Source of the DNA: Thiomonas sp.
GTDB lineage: Bacteria > Pseudomonadota > Gammaproteobacteria > Burkholderiales > Burkholderiaceae_C
Length of the DNA stretch: 9,211 bases
NCBI GenBank assembly: GCA_027451915.1
Contig: DAIDHU010000160.1
Coordinates: 1-9,211, forward strand
Reading direction: 5' to 3'
Part shown: positions 1 to 5,573 of the stretch, piece after piece
How the letters are laid out: the number at the start of each line of letters is the position of its first letter
Numbering within the stretch: the first letter of the stretch is position 1
Notes under the pieces: model-generated
What the model saw: only the letters and a program-made list of their open reading frames with translations
Told to the model about the DNA's origin: nothing
Databases searched by the model: none
Made by a program: the position numbers and the translations under genes

Positions 1-141
1 CCCGCCGGCCTGGATGCGCCGCAGGGCCTGCACCCCGTCCTCGGCCTCGTCGATCGTGCCCGTCACGTGCCCGGTCTGCATGAGCAGGCCGCGCACGATG
101 CGCCGCATGGTCGGGAAATCGTCAACAACCAGGAATTTCAA
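1..141 (-). CDS. cheY: CheY-like chemotaxis response regulator (partial, N-terminal 47 residues)
   Basis: Only the first 47 codons are in the window; the gene runs off the left edge. The protein starts MKFLVVDDFPTMRRIVRGLL and continues to an EAEDGVQALRRIQAGG segment, which closely follows the start of enteric CheY, including the paired acidic residues (D7, D8) that bind Mg2+ next to the phosphorylation site. The phospho-accepting Asp itself lies beyond the edge. CheY carries phosphate from CheA to the flagellar switch protein FliM and controls rotation direction. The start is chosen as TTG: the frame has an in-frame TGA at 171-169, and TTG is the only usual start codon between that stop and the conserved KFLVVDD. 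An AAGGTG Shine-Dalgarno lies five bases upstream. A single-domain receiver other than CheY cannot be fully excluded, but the DDFxTMRRIVR signature is characteristic. Confidence 0.88.
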   Translation of the reverse strand, partial: MKFLVVDDFPTMRRIVRGLLMQTGHVTGTIDEAEDGVQALRRIQAGG

Positions 142-146
142 TCCCG

Positions 147-152
147 CACCTT
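147..152 (-). promoter_or_regulatory. Shine-Dalgarno site of the cheY-like gene
   Basis: On the minus strand AAGGTG lies five bases before the TTG at 141-139. It supports the non-ATG start, which has no in-frame competitor upstream before the stop codon at 171-169. Confidence 0.6.
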
Positions 153-180
153 GTGGTCTTGTACGCTGTCATCGCGTTTT

Positions 181-207
181 CTAACGACACCGCCGCGTGA
201 ATCTTGA
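181..207 (-). promoter_or_regulatory. Possible sigma-28 (FliA) promoter for the cheY-like gene
   Basis: Minus strand, reading downward from 207: TCAAGATT, an 11-base spacer, then GTCGTTAG. The known enteric FliA consensus is TAAAGTTT-N11-GCCGATAA. Hand comparison gives 6 of 8 matches in the upstream element, 5 of 8 in the downstream element, and exactly the expected spacer. Transcription would begin roughly 30 bases before the TTG start. Chemotaxis genes are classic FliA targets, so the context fits, but the match is imperfect and was found by eye. Confidence 0.35.
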
Positions 208-388
208 ACCCCCGCAGCGCCCCCTCGTGCCCTGCCACCGCACCGCCCGTACTTGTGCGACGCGCCCTCGCACCGCCGGTCTGCGCCGGTCGGCCGCGAA
301 ACCCGGCATTGTACGGTCGCCGCTCGGGGGCAAGGCGCGGGATTCGTCCACGACCTGCATGCGCCGCGCGGCGATGTCGCACGATGCA

Positions 389-418
389 CTGCCGGGAGAG
401 TCCTCAACCTGAAATAAT
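389..418 (+). promoter_or_regulatory. Weak sigma-70-like promoter candidate for the diguanylate cyclase
   Basis: AATAAT at 413-418 matches the -10 consensus at 5 of 6 positions and sits in an unusually AT-rich patch for this DNA. CTGCCG at 389-394 is a poor -35 (3 of 6) with an 18-base spacer. Transcription would start near 425, which would remove the ATG at 417 and leave the ATG at 498 as the start. The weak -35 keeps this tentative. Confidence 0.25.
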
Positions 419-497
419 GCCGTGCTGCGCGCGCCCCGACGCGCAGTCCTCGTTTTCACACCTGTTTCGAGCCCTTCGCTCCGTTTCCGGCCTGCCG

Positions 498-2234
498 ATG
501 CCACCGCCACCGACGTCCGCCGCCTCTCCCGCCTCCATCGCGCGTGCCGCACTGCGTCGGCTGGCCGAGCAGGGCATCGAGCCCACGCCGGAGCAATACC
601 GGCGTGCCTACATGGCTGCGTCTCCGGCGGCAAGCCTGCCGGCGGGTGCCGGCGAATGGCTGCAGCGCCTGGAGCACTCCTCGCTGGCTTTGCAGGATTG
701 GGCGCCCGCCTTGCGGGCGGCCGTCTCCCAGGGCGACTGGGAGCAGGTGGCGCGCATGCTGCGGGATCACCTGGACAGGCCCTTCGATCCCGAGCAGGCC
801 AGCGGGCTGGGTGCCGCGGTGGCCCGCTTCGTCCGGGAATGGGAGCGCTCCCAGGCCGGCCTGTCCCGGGTGCAGAAGCTGCAGGCCCTGCAGGCCGTGG
901 AGTCGGCCGACGATGCGCTGGGGGCCCTGCAACTTCTGCGCAACACCACCGAGCGCTGGGCCAGTCTGCGCGAGCGGCCCGCGCCGCCCCGCAGCGAGGC
1001 GCCGATGCCGGCGCCGACGCCCTCCGGTTCCTGGAAACGCCTGTGGCTGGATGCGGTGCGCATGGCCGAGCAGGCCTATGCGGACCAGCCCGCGATCCAG
1101 GCGCAGGCGCGCGCCTTGCTCGACGATGCCGTGGAACTCCAGGACGCGACCGCCGGATTCGCCACGCAGGCGCAGACCCTGTGGGACGCCTGCGAGCACT
1201 GGCACGGCGCGGCGAGCGCGTCGCGGGCGCGCATGCTCGAGTGCGTGCGCCTTCTGCTGGACAATGTGGCGCAATTGTTCACGCCCCAGCACTGGATCCA
1301 GGGGCAGGTGGCGGCCCTGCACGGTGTGTTGCACGAACCTCTGGACCCGCAGCGCCTGGAGCAGGCGGTGCACGGCCTGAAGGACCTGCTGCTGCGCCAG
1401 GGCGTGATGCAAAAAGCCACCGAAGACGCGCGTTCGCTGGCGCGCGAGCTCATCGACATGGTGGTGCGCAGCCTGGGCACTTACGTGGAAAGCAGCGAAC
1501 GCTACGGCGAACGCCTGCGCGCCGGCATGCACGAACTCGAGGAATCGGGCGATTCGCAACGCGCCAAGTCGGTGGTGCAGGGCATTCTTGCGCAAAGCCA
1601 GCAGATGCTCGAGGACACACGCCGGCTGCGCGTGTCCTTCGCCGATGCGCAGGAGCAGTTGCAACAGGCCCGCAGCCGGGCTCGTACCCTGGAAGCCGAG
1701 CTGGAGCAGCTCAGCGAGCTGATCCAGCAGGACCCCCTGACCGGCGCGCTGAACCGCCGTGGGCTGGAAGTGGCCTTCCGGCGCGAGGCCGCGCGCGCGT
1801 CGCGCAGCGGTGAAGCCCTGAGCCTGTCGATGGTGGACCTGGATTTTTTCAAGCGCATCAACGACAGCTACGGCCACGACGTCGGCGACTCCGTGTTGCG
1901 CGAGCTGGTGCAGGTGCTGCGCTCCGAGTTGCGCCCGACCGACGTGATCGCCCGCATCGGGGGCGAGGAATTCCTGCTCTTGCTGCCCGGCGAGGACGAG
2001 CAGGGCGCCGCCGCCGCGGTGCAGCGCGCGCAGCGCAGCTTCAACGCGCGCCGATTCACGCATCCCCAGCAGCCCGCCGGCATACGCGCGCATTTCAGCG
2101 CGGGCGTCGGCCGCTGGGCGCCAGGCGAGGCGCTCGAGGCCGTCTACGCCCGCGTGGACAAGGCCCTGATGCAGGCCAAGACTTCCGGTCGAGATCGCGT
2201 GGAACTCGCCCCGCCTGCGCAATCCCAGCCTTGA
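498..2234 (+). CDS. GGDEF-domain diguanylate cyclase, cytosolic, with I-site
   Basis: A 578-residue protein that should make cyclic di-GMP from two GTP. The C-terminal GGDEF domain begins at DPLTGALNRRG (about residue 412). It holds the metal-binding segment VDLDFFKRIND (D447 onward) and the active-site loop GGEEF at 488-492. An RxxD motif (RPTD, 479-482) lies exactly five residues before the loop and forms the product-inhibition I-site. Residues about 360-410 are glutamine/leucine/arginine-rich and look coiled-coil, a likely dimerisation and signalling helix. The N-terminal segment (about 12-45; ARAALRRLAEQGIEPTPEQYRRAY) resembles the start of soluble beta-proteobacterial GGDEF proteins of unknown input; no membrane segment, PAS or receiver domain is evident. 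The frame is open back to 204, but the upstream translation is low-complexity, so ATG 498 is preferred despite lacking a clear Shine-Dalgarno. FliL follows 76 bases downstream, suggesting a link to motility control. Confidence 0.9.
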   Translation: MPPPPTSAASPASIARAALRRLAEQGIEPTPEQYRRAYMAASPAASLPAGAGEWLQRLEHSSLALQDWAPALRAAVSQGDWEQVARMLRDHLDRPFDPEQASGLGAAVARFVREWERSQAGLSRVQKLQALQAVESADDALGALQLLRNTTERWASLRERPAPPRSEAPMPAPTPSGSWKRLWLDAVRMAEQAYADQPAIQAQARALLDDAVELQDATAGFATQAQTLWDACEHWHGAASASRARMLECVRLLLDNVAQLFTPQHWIQGQVAALHGVLHEPLDPQRLEQAVHGLKDLLLRQGVMQKATEDARSLARELIDMVVRSLGTYVESSERYGERLRAGMHELEESGDSQRAKSVVQGILAQSQQMLEDTRRLRVSFADAQEQLQQARSRARTLEAELEQLSELIQQDPLTGALNRRGLEVAFRREAARASRSGEALSLSMVDLDFFKRINDSYGHDVGDSVLRELVQVLRSELRPTDVIARIGGEEFLLLLPGEDEQGAAAAVQRAQRSFNARRFTHPQQPAGIRAHFSAGVGRWAPGEALEAVYARVDKALMQAKTSGRDRVELAPPAQSQP

Positions 2235-2310
2235 CGCCGCTTCCGGGCATCGGCGACAGTGCTGCGCATTTCCTTCCGCCCCCTCCTGAGCTCGCTTTTC
2301 CCCGCACACC

Positions 2311-2841
2311 ATGGCTACCAAGGCAAAAGAGAAAGACAAAGACGAAGCGCCGGCGAAAAAATCCGGCAAGGGCAAACTCATCGTGATCATCGCGGTCGTG
2401 CTGGTGCTGCTGCTGGGTGCCGGCGGTGCAGCCGCGTGGTGGTTCCTGGTGCACGACAAGGCGGGCAAGACTCCCGCCAAACCGGTCGCGGCGGCGCCCA
2501 AGCCAGCCCACTTCATCAGCCTGCAACCCTTTGTCACCAATGTGCAGAGCACCGACGGCCAGGTGCACTACGTGCAGGTGACCATCGATCTCAAGGCCGA
2601 TGATGCGAAGGTGGACGAGCAGGTCACGGCCCTGATGCCCGAGATCCGCAGCGCCATCCTGAACATCCTGGCCGCCCAGCAGGCGGCCACCGTGACCCAG
2701 GACGCCACGCGCGACAAGCTGCGGGCCGCCGTGCTGGCCAAGGTGAACGAGATCCTGCGCAGCGCCGAGCCCGCGAGCGCCGGCAAGCCCGCGGCGGCGC
2801 CGATCCTCGGTGTGTACTTCTCCGGCTTTGTCATGCAATGA
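2311..2841 (+). CDS. fliL: Flagellar basal body-associated protein FliL
   Basis: A 176-residue single-pass inner-membrane protein. The N-terminus is lysine-rich and cytoplasmic (residues 1-22). One hydrophobic helix spans about 23-47 (LIVIIAVVLVLLLGAGG). The periplasmic part carries the FliL pattern: HFISLQPFVTNV near 67-78, a VQVTIDLKADD strand, helices with RSAILNIL, and the terminal VYFSGFVMQ, matching the conserved FliL C-terminus. FliL surrounds the stator units near the motor and supports torque or swarming. It is usually the first gene of a fliLMNOPQR operon, but here the next gene is a short unknown protein and no switch or export gene follows. This may be the species' main FliL relocated, or a second FliL paralogue. 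No strong ribosome binding site is visible before the ATG. Confidence 0.9.
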   Translation: MATKAKEKDKDEAPAKKSGKGKLIVIIAVVLVLLLGAGGAAAWWFLVHDKAGKTPAKPVAAAPKPAHFISLQPFVTNVQSTDGQVHYVQVTIDLKADDAKVDEQVTALMPEIRSAILNILAAQQAATVTQDATRDKLRAAVLAKVNEILRSAEPASAGKPAAAPILGVYFSGFVMQ

Positions 2842-2849
2842 GCCCCGCG

Positions 2850-2866
2850 CGCGCGAACTTCGCGCG
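2850..2866. repeat. 17-base inverted repeat after fliL
   Basis: CGCGCGAA, one central C, then TTCGCGCG form a perfect inverted repeat eight bases after the fliL stop and twelve bases before the next start codon. In RNA it would give a seven-pair GC-rich stem with a three-base loop. No run of U follows, so it is not a standard intrinsic terminator. It could reduce read-through, protect the fliL 3' end, or be a protein-binding dyad. CG-rich repeats of this kind can also arise by chance in such GC-rich DNA. Confidence 0.45.
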
Positions 2867-2878
2867 AGCATTCTCATC

Positions 2879-3175
2879 ATGACCGGCGCGAAGCTGTCCG
2901 CGCAAAAGCAGGCCGTGTTCCAGGAAATGGTCTGGCGCCTGATGGGCAACCTGCAGGATGCCCATTGGCGCGACATGCTGGATTCGGCGACACCGCTCGG
3001 GCGCTGGATTCGCGAGCGCTATGAAGGACTGGCCGCCGCCAGCGAGGACACGAGCAGCCTGCTGGCCCAATCGGCCGCCGTGGACATGTTCATCCAGAAC
3101 GTCCATCCCCTGGCCGCGCCCGATGGCCTGGCGCCGGCCGGCGGGCAGGGCGACAGGAGCGGGGGCGGCACCTGA
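2879..3175 (+). CDS. Hypothetical protein, 98 residues, downstream of fliL
   Basis: I do not recognise this protein. It has no signal peptide or membrane segment. The first two thirds look like a folded, largely helical domain: LSAQKQAVFQEMVWRLMGNL, then WRDMLDSATPLGRWIRERYEGL, then SSLLAQSAAVDMFIQNVHPL. The last 20 or so residues are glycine/alanine/proline-rich and probably disordered. It starts 37 bases after fliL on the same strand, so it may be cotranscribed and act in motility or in the signalling done by the neighbouring cyclase; this is inference only. ATG 2879 is chosen over the in-frame GTG at 2810, which lies inside fliL and would add a low-complexity extension. No clear ribosome binding site is visible. 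The well-spread hydrophobic pattern and lack of competing frames favour a real gene. Confidence 0.6.
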   Translation: MTGAKLSAQKQAVFQEMVWRLMGNLQDAHWRDMLDSATPLGRWIRERYEGLAAASEDTSSLLAQSAAVDMFIQNVHPLAAPDGLAPAGGQGDRSGGGT

Positions 3176-3195
3176 GGCCGCGTGCATGGGCTTCA

Positions 3196-3215
3196 CATAC
3201 GACGATCGTCGTATG
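3196..3215. promoter_or_regulatory. Perfect 20-base palindrome, likely operator of the BlaI-family repressor
   Basis: CATACGACGA is followed directly by its exact reverse complement, TCGTCGTATG. The dyad ends eight bases before the repressor ATG at 3224. BlaI/MecI/CopY-family dimers bind short dyads and commonly repress their own operon, so this is the natural candidate operator. It also overlaps the best -10-like hexamer, so bound repressor would block RNA polymerase. The outer TAC/GTA arms are in keeping with the TACA/TGTA-type dyads reported for the family, though the core sequence is different. Confidence 0.75.
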
Positions 3216-3217
3216 AT
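3212..3217 (+). promoter_or_regulatory. Candidate -10 element of the efflux operon
   Basis: TATGAT matches the sigma-70 -10 consensus at 5 of 6 positions and overlaps the right arm of the palindrome. No good -35 lies at the usual distance; the similar TTCACA at 3192-3197 is only 14 bases away. Initiation about seven bases downstream would fall on or next to the ATG at 3224, implying a leaderless or nearly leaderless transcript. Confidence 0.4.
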
Positions 3218-3223
3218 CAAGCC

Positions 3224-3619
3224 ATGCCGGATTTCCGTCTCCCCGCCGACGATCTCGAATACGCCGTGTTGCACTCCCTGTGGGAGCTGCGCAATGCCTC
3301 CGTGCGTGATCTGCACGAGCGCGTCGGCGCCCCGGCGGGCCTGGTCTACACGACCACCGCCAAGGTCGTGGACCGCCTGCGCGACAAGGGCCTGATCGAG
3401 CGCAGGCGGGACGGCGGGGCCTTCGTCTATGCCCCTCGGGTCGAGCGCGACGTGGTCGAGCGGGCCAGGGCGAGGCAGCTGATGAGCCGATTCCTGGGGC
3501 CCGGGCCGCGCCCTGCGGTCGCGGCGCTGGTCGATGCGGTCGACGACATCGATCCCGCCCTGCTCGATGCCCTGGAGCGAGCCATCCACTCCAAGAAGGG
3601 GAGGGGCCATGGGACGTGA
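3224..3619 (+). CDS. BlaI/MecI/CopY-family transcriptional repressor
   Basis: A 131-residue DNA-binding protein. Residues about 9-70 form the family's winged helix: DLEYAVLHSLWELRNASVRDLHERV, then GLVYTTTAKVVDRLRDKGLIERRRDGGAFVYAP, where the YTTT stretch starts the recognition helix. Residues about 72-125 are the helical dimerisation region (ERDVVERARARQLMSRFL to DPALLDALERAI). In staphylococcal BlaI/MecI the induced cut falls between N101 and F102; by eye alignment this protein has A101-L102 there. No copper-binding cysteine cluster of the CopY type is present. ATG 3224 is preferred over GTG 3182 because the longer form would run through the palindrome and begins before the homologous region. 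It overlaps the M56 peptidase gene by 11 bases, which points to repressor-protease coupling. Likely autoregulated through the palindrome at 3196-3215. Confidence 0.9.
   Translation: MPDFRLPADDLEYAVLHSLWELRNASVRDLHERVGAPAGLVYTTTAKVVDRLRDKGLIERRRDGGAFVYAPRVERDVVERARARQLMSRFLGPGPRPAVAALVDAVDDIDPALLDALERAIHSKKGRGHGT
3600..3604 (+). promoter_or_regulatory. Shine-Dalgarno site for the M56 peptidase gene
   Basis: A perfect GGAGG inside a purine-rich run lies four bases before ATG 3609, within the end of the repressor gene. It fixes the peptidase start there rather than at the in-frame ATG at 3534, and suggests independent, efficient initiation despite the overlap. Confidence 0.65.
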
Positions 3620-4505
3620 GACGCTGTTGACCCTGCTGATCCTGCTGTTCGGCGGCCTGGTCCTGCAACCGCTGGCGCTGCTGCCCTGGCGCGTGCGGAT
3701 CGATGCCCCGCCCGTGGTGGCCGAGCGAAGGGCCTGGCGACGCCTGTGGCTGCCGGTGCTGCCCACCCTGGTGGTCGGCGCGTGGCTGTGCGGCTGGGCG
3801 CTGCGCGAACCCGACCCCGTGACCACCCGCTTCGATCACGGCATGATCATCGGCGCCAGCCTGCCTTTCCTCGCGGTGGCGCTGCGCGCGGGACTGCGGG
3901 CGCTCTGGGTGCTGGTGCGCCAACCCGTGGAACTGCCCATCTGCACCGTCGGTTTCCTGCATCCCCGCGTGGTGTTCGACCCCCATCTGGCCCGCCTGCT
4001 GGAGGATGGGCCCCTGCACGCCGCGCTGGAGCACGAACGCGCGCATGCGCGCCATCGCGATCCCCTGCGCATCTGGTTGGCGCAGCTGGCCACCGACCTG
4101 CAATGGCCCTGGCCCTGGGCCCATCGTCACTTCCAGGTCTGGCTGGAGATTCTGGAGCATGCGCGCGACGAGGAGGCCCGAGAACTCGGCGCTTCGGGCA
4201 CCGATCTGGCCGCCGCGGTCGTCGCCACGGCGCGCCATGCCCGCCATGCGCCGCGCGCTTGCTTCGGCGCGTTCCCCCCGGGCGGCCAGGCGGCCCTGCT
4301 GGGCGACGCACATTCCCTGGCCGAGCGTGTCGAGCGCCTGCTGACGCCCCTTCCCGAGCAAGTGGTTCCGAACCAGCGGCCTCTAGGACGCGACGCCGCC
4401 GCGCTGGCCTTGCTGGCCCTGTTGCTGGGCGCCGTGCTGGTGTGGGGAGCCGTGTACGGCAACGACCTTCTTCACCCTTTCCTGCTGTGGACCTGGAACG
4501 CCTGA
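3609..4505 (+). CDS. BlaR1/MecR1-like M56 membrane zinc metallopeptidase
   Basis: A 298-residue membrane protein of the M56 (BlaR1) type. The zinc-binding HExxH is HERAH at residues 142-146, followed by RHRDP as in BlaR1 relatives. A plausible third ligand glutamate lies in ARDEEAREL (E188/E189), about 45 residues on, as expected for the family. Hydrophobic segments lie near 6-26, 47-65, 80-103 and 262-285; the zinc site sits between the third and fourth. In BlaR1 the protease acts at the cytoplasmic face and leads to BlaI loss when the outer sensor is engaged. Staphylococcal BlaR1 is about 585 residues with a C-terminal penicillin-binding domain; this protein stops right after the last membrane helix, so it cannot sense beta-lactams that way. 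It overlaps the repressor gene upstream and the adaptor gene downstream (TGATG), supporting one operon. Confidence 0.85.
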   Translation: MGRETLLTLLILLFGGLVLQPLALLPWRVRIDAPPVVAERRAWRRLWLPVLPTLVVGAWLCGWALREPDPVTTRFDHGMIIGASLPFLAVALRAGLRALWVLVRQPVELPICTVGFLHPRVVFDPHLARLLEDGPLHAALEHERAHARHRDPLRIWLAQLATDLQWPWPWAHRHFQVWLEILEHARDEEARELGASGTDLAAAVVATARHARHAPRACFGAFPPGGQAALLGDAHSLAERVERLLTPLPEQVVPNQRPLGRDAAALALLALLLGAVLVWGAVYGNDLLHPFLLWTWNA

Positions 4506-5566
4506 TGCGACCGCGCCCGGTGCGCGGCCTTCGCTCGGCCTCGGCCCTCGTGGCCTTGCTCGTGCTCGCAGGCCTTGCGGCGAGCGCCCAGGGGGCCGCT
4601 GAGCCCTATGTCACCGTGCATGCGCAAGCAGTGGCCCGAAACCTGAGCGCCTACGGCCAGGTCGAGCCGATCGCCACGGTGCGGCTGCGCGCCATGGAGG
4701 CCGGCACCCTGAGCGGCCTGCAGCTCGTGCCCGGCAGCCCAGTGCGGGCCGGCCAGGTGCTGGCGCGCCTGGGCGGGCCCCGCATGCGCGCGCTGCTCGT
4801 CACCCGCGCTCAACAACTGCGAGCCGCCCAGGCCCGCGAATCCGCGGCCGGGCGCATGCTGGCCATCGTGCGCCGCCAGTTCGCCGCGCAGCTGGCCACG
4901 CGCCAGGAGCTCGACGCCTCGCAGGCGGACCTGGCCTCGGCGCACGCGGCGGTGCGCACCGCGGCCGCCGCGCTGCAGGAGGCGCGCGGCCTGCGCAGCC
5001 TGCGCGCGCCGGTGGCCGGAACCATCCTCGCGGTGCAGGCCGCGAATGGCGAGGCACTCGGCGCCGGCCAGGCCATCGCCACCCTGCAGCCGAGGGGCAG
5101 GTTGTGGCTTCGCGCGCGGGTCTACGGTGCCGAGGCATCTCGCCTGCACGTGGGCATGGGCGGACGTTTCAAGCCCTCCGGCGAGGGGGCCGCCGTGGCC
5201 GTCAAGATCGCGGCGATCTCCCCGGCCCTGGCCGCCGATGGCGGCACGCGCATCGGCCTGGTGCCGACGACCCCGAAGCCACCGTCATGGTGGGTCAACG
5301 GTCAGTGGGGATCCCTGGTGCTCGAAGGGCCGGCGCGGCGCATGGTGCTGGTCCCGACCCAGGCCTTGATCCTGGACCGCGGGCGATGGTGGGTGCTGGT
5401 GCACACCCCCGCGGGCGACCAGCCGCGCCAGGTCGTGCCGGGGCCCGCGCGGGGCTGGTGGACGGCCGTCGTCTCCGGGCTGTCCGCGGGGCAGCAGGTG
5501 GTGGTGACCGACGCCTTCCTCGATTACCACCGCGGCATCGCCAGCCACTACACGCCGCCAGACTGA
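4505..5566 (+). CDS. RND efflux periplasmic adaptor subunit (HlyD/MFP family)
   Basis: A 353-residue adaptor that should bridge the inner-membrane pump and an outer-membrane channel. Residues 1-31 look like a Sec signal peptide: an arginine-rich start, an ALVALLVLAGLAASA core, and cleavage near ASAQGA; there is no lipobox cysteine, so it is not a lipoprotein. The two lipoyl half-motifs are about 58-90 (MEAGTLSGLQLVPGSPVRAG) and 164-195 (LRAPVAGTILAVQAANGEAL). Between them residues about 93-162 are alanine/glutamine/arginine-rich and form a short alpha-hairpin. A beta-barrel domain (LWLRARVYGAEASRLHVGM) follows from about 198, then a membrane-proximal domain to the C-terminus (VVSGLSAGQQVVVTDAFL). 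The start overlaps the peptidase stop in a TGATG, so translation is probably coupled. At 353 residues it is on the short side for AcrA-like adaptors. Confidence 0.9.
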   Translation: MRPRPVRGLRSASALVALLVLAGLAASAQGAAEPYVTVHAQAVARNLSAYGQVEPIATVRLRAMEAGTLSGLQLVPGSPVRAGQVLARLGGPRMRALLVTRAQQLRAAQARESAAGRMLAIVRRQFAAQLATRQELDASQADLASAHAAVRTAAAALQEARGLRSLRAPVAGTILAVQAANGEALGAGQAIATLQPRGRLWLRARVYGAEASRLHVGMGGRFKPSGEGAAVAVKIAAISPALAADGGTRIGLVPTTPKPPSWWVNGQWGSLVLEGPARRMVLVPTQALILDRGRWWVLVHTPAGDQPRQVVPGPARGWWTAVVSGLSAGQQVVVTDAFLDYHRGIASHYTPPD

Positions 5567-5573
5567 CCATTCC

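Larger units (their letters stand above)
142..497. other. Divergent non-coding region between cheY and the diguanylate cyclase
   Basis: This stretch of 356 bases separates two divergent genes. Open frames crossing it have arginine/proline/alanine-rich translations with no recognisable domain, as expected from GC-rich non-coding DNA. Apart from the candidate promoters listed separately I see no RNA gene, repeat or riboswitch here. Confidence 0.6.

Noticed and set aside
204..497. Upstream extension of the diguanylate cyclase from the start codon at 204
   Set aside because: The added 98 residues are arginine/proline/alanine/cysteine-rich and unlike the family start; the AT-rich promoter-like patch near 413 lies inside it. 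ATG 498 directly precedes the family-like sequence.
456..2552. A 698-codon minus-strand open frame opposite the diguanylate cyclase and fliL
   Set aside because: It spans two well-supported plus-strand genes and their gap, and its translation looks like a mirror of GC-rich codons rather than a protein family.
2810..2878. GTG start at 2810 for the small unknown protein, overlapping fliL
   Set aside because: The extension is low-complexity, crosses the inverted repeat and overlaps fliL by 32 bases; ATG 2879 is more plausible.
3182..3223. GTG start for the BlaI-family repressor at 3182
   Set aside because: It would place the perfect palindrome inside the coding region and adds 14 residues not typical for the family.
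3534..3608. ATG start at 3534 for the M56 peptidase
   Set aside because: It lies deep inside the repressor gene and gives a serine/proline-rich leader; the GGAGG at 3600-3604 points to ATG 3609 just before the first membrane helix.
3609..4505. Beta-lactam resistance locus (blaR1/mecR1 proper)
   Set aside because: No penicillin-binding sensor domain, beta-lactamase or alternative PBP is encoded; the similarity is limited to the repressor and protease modules.
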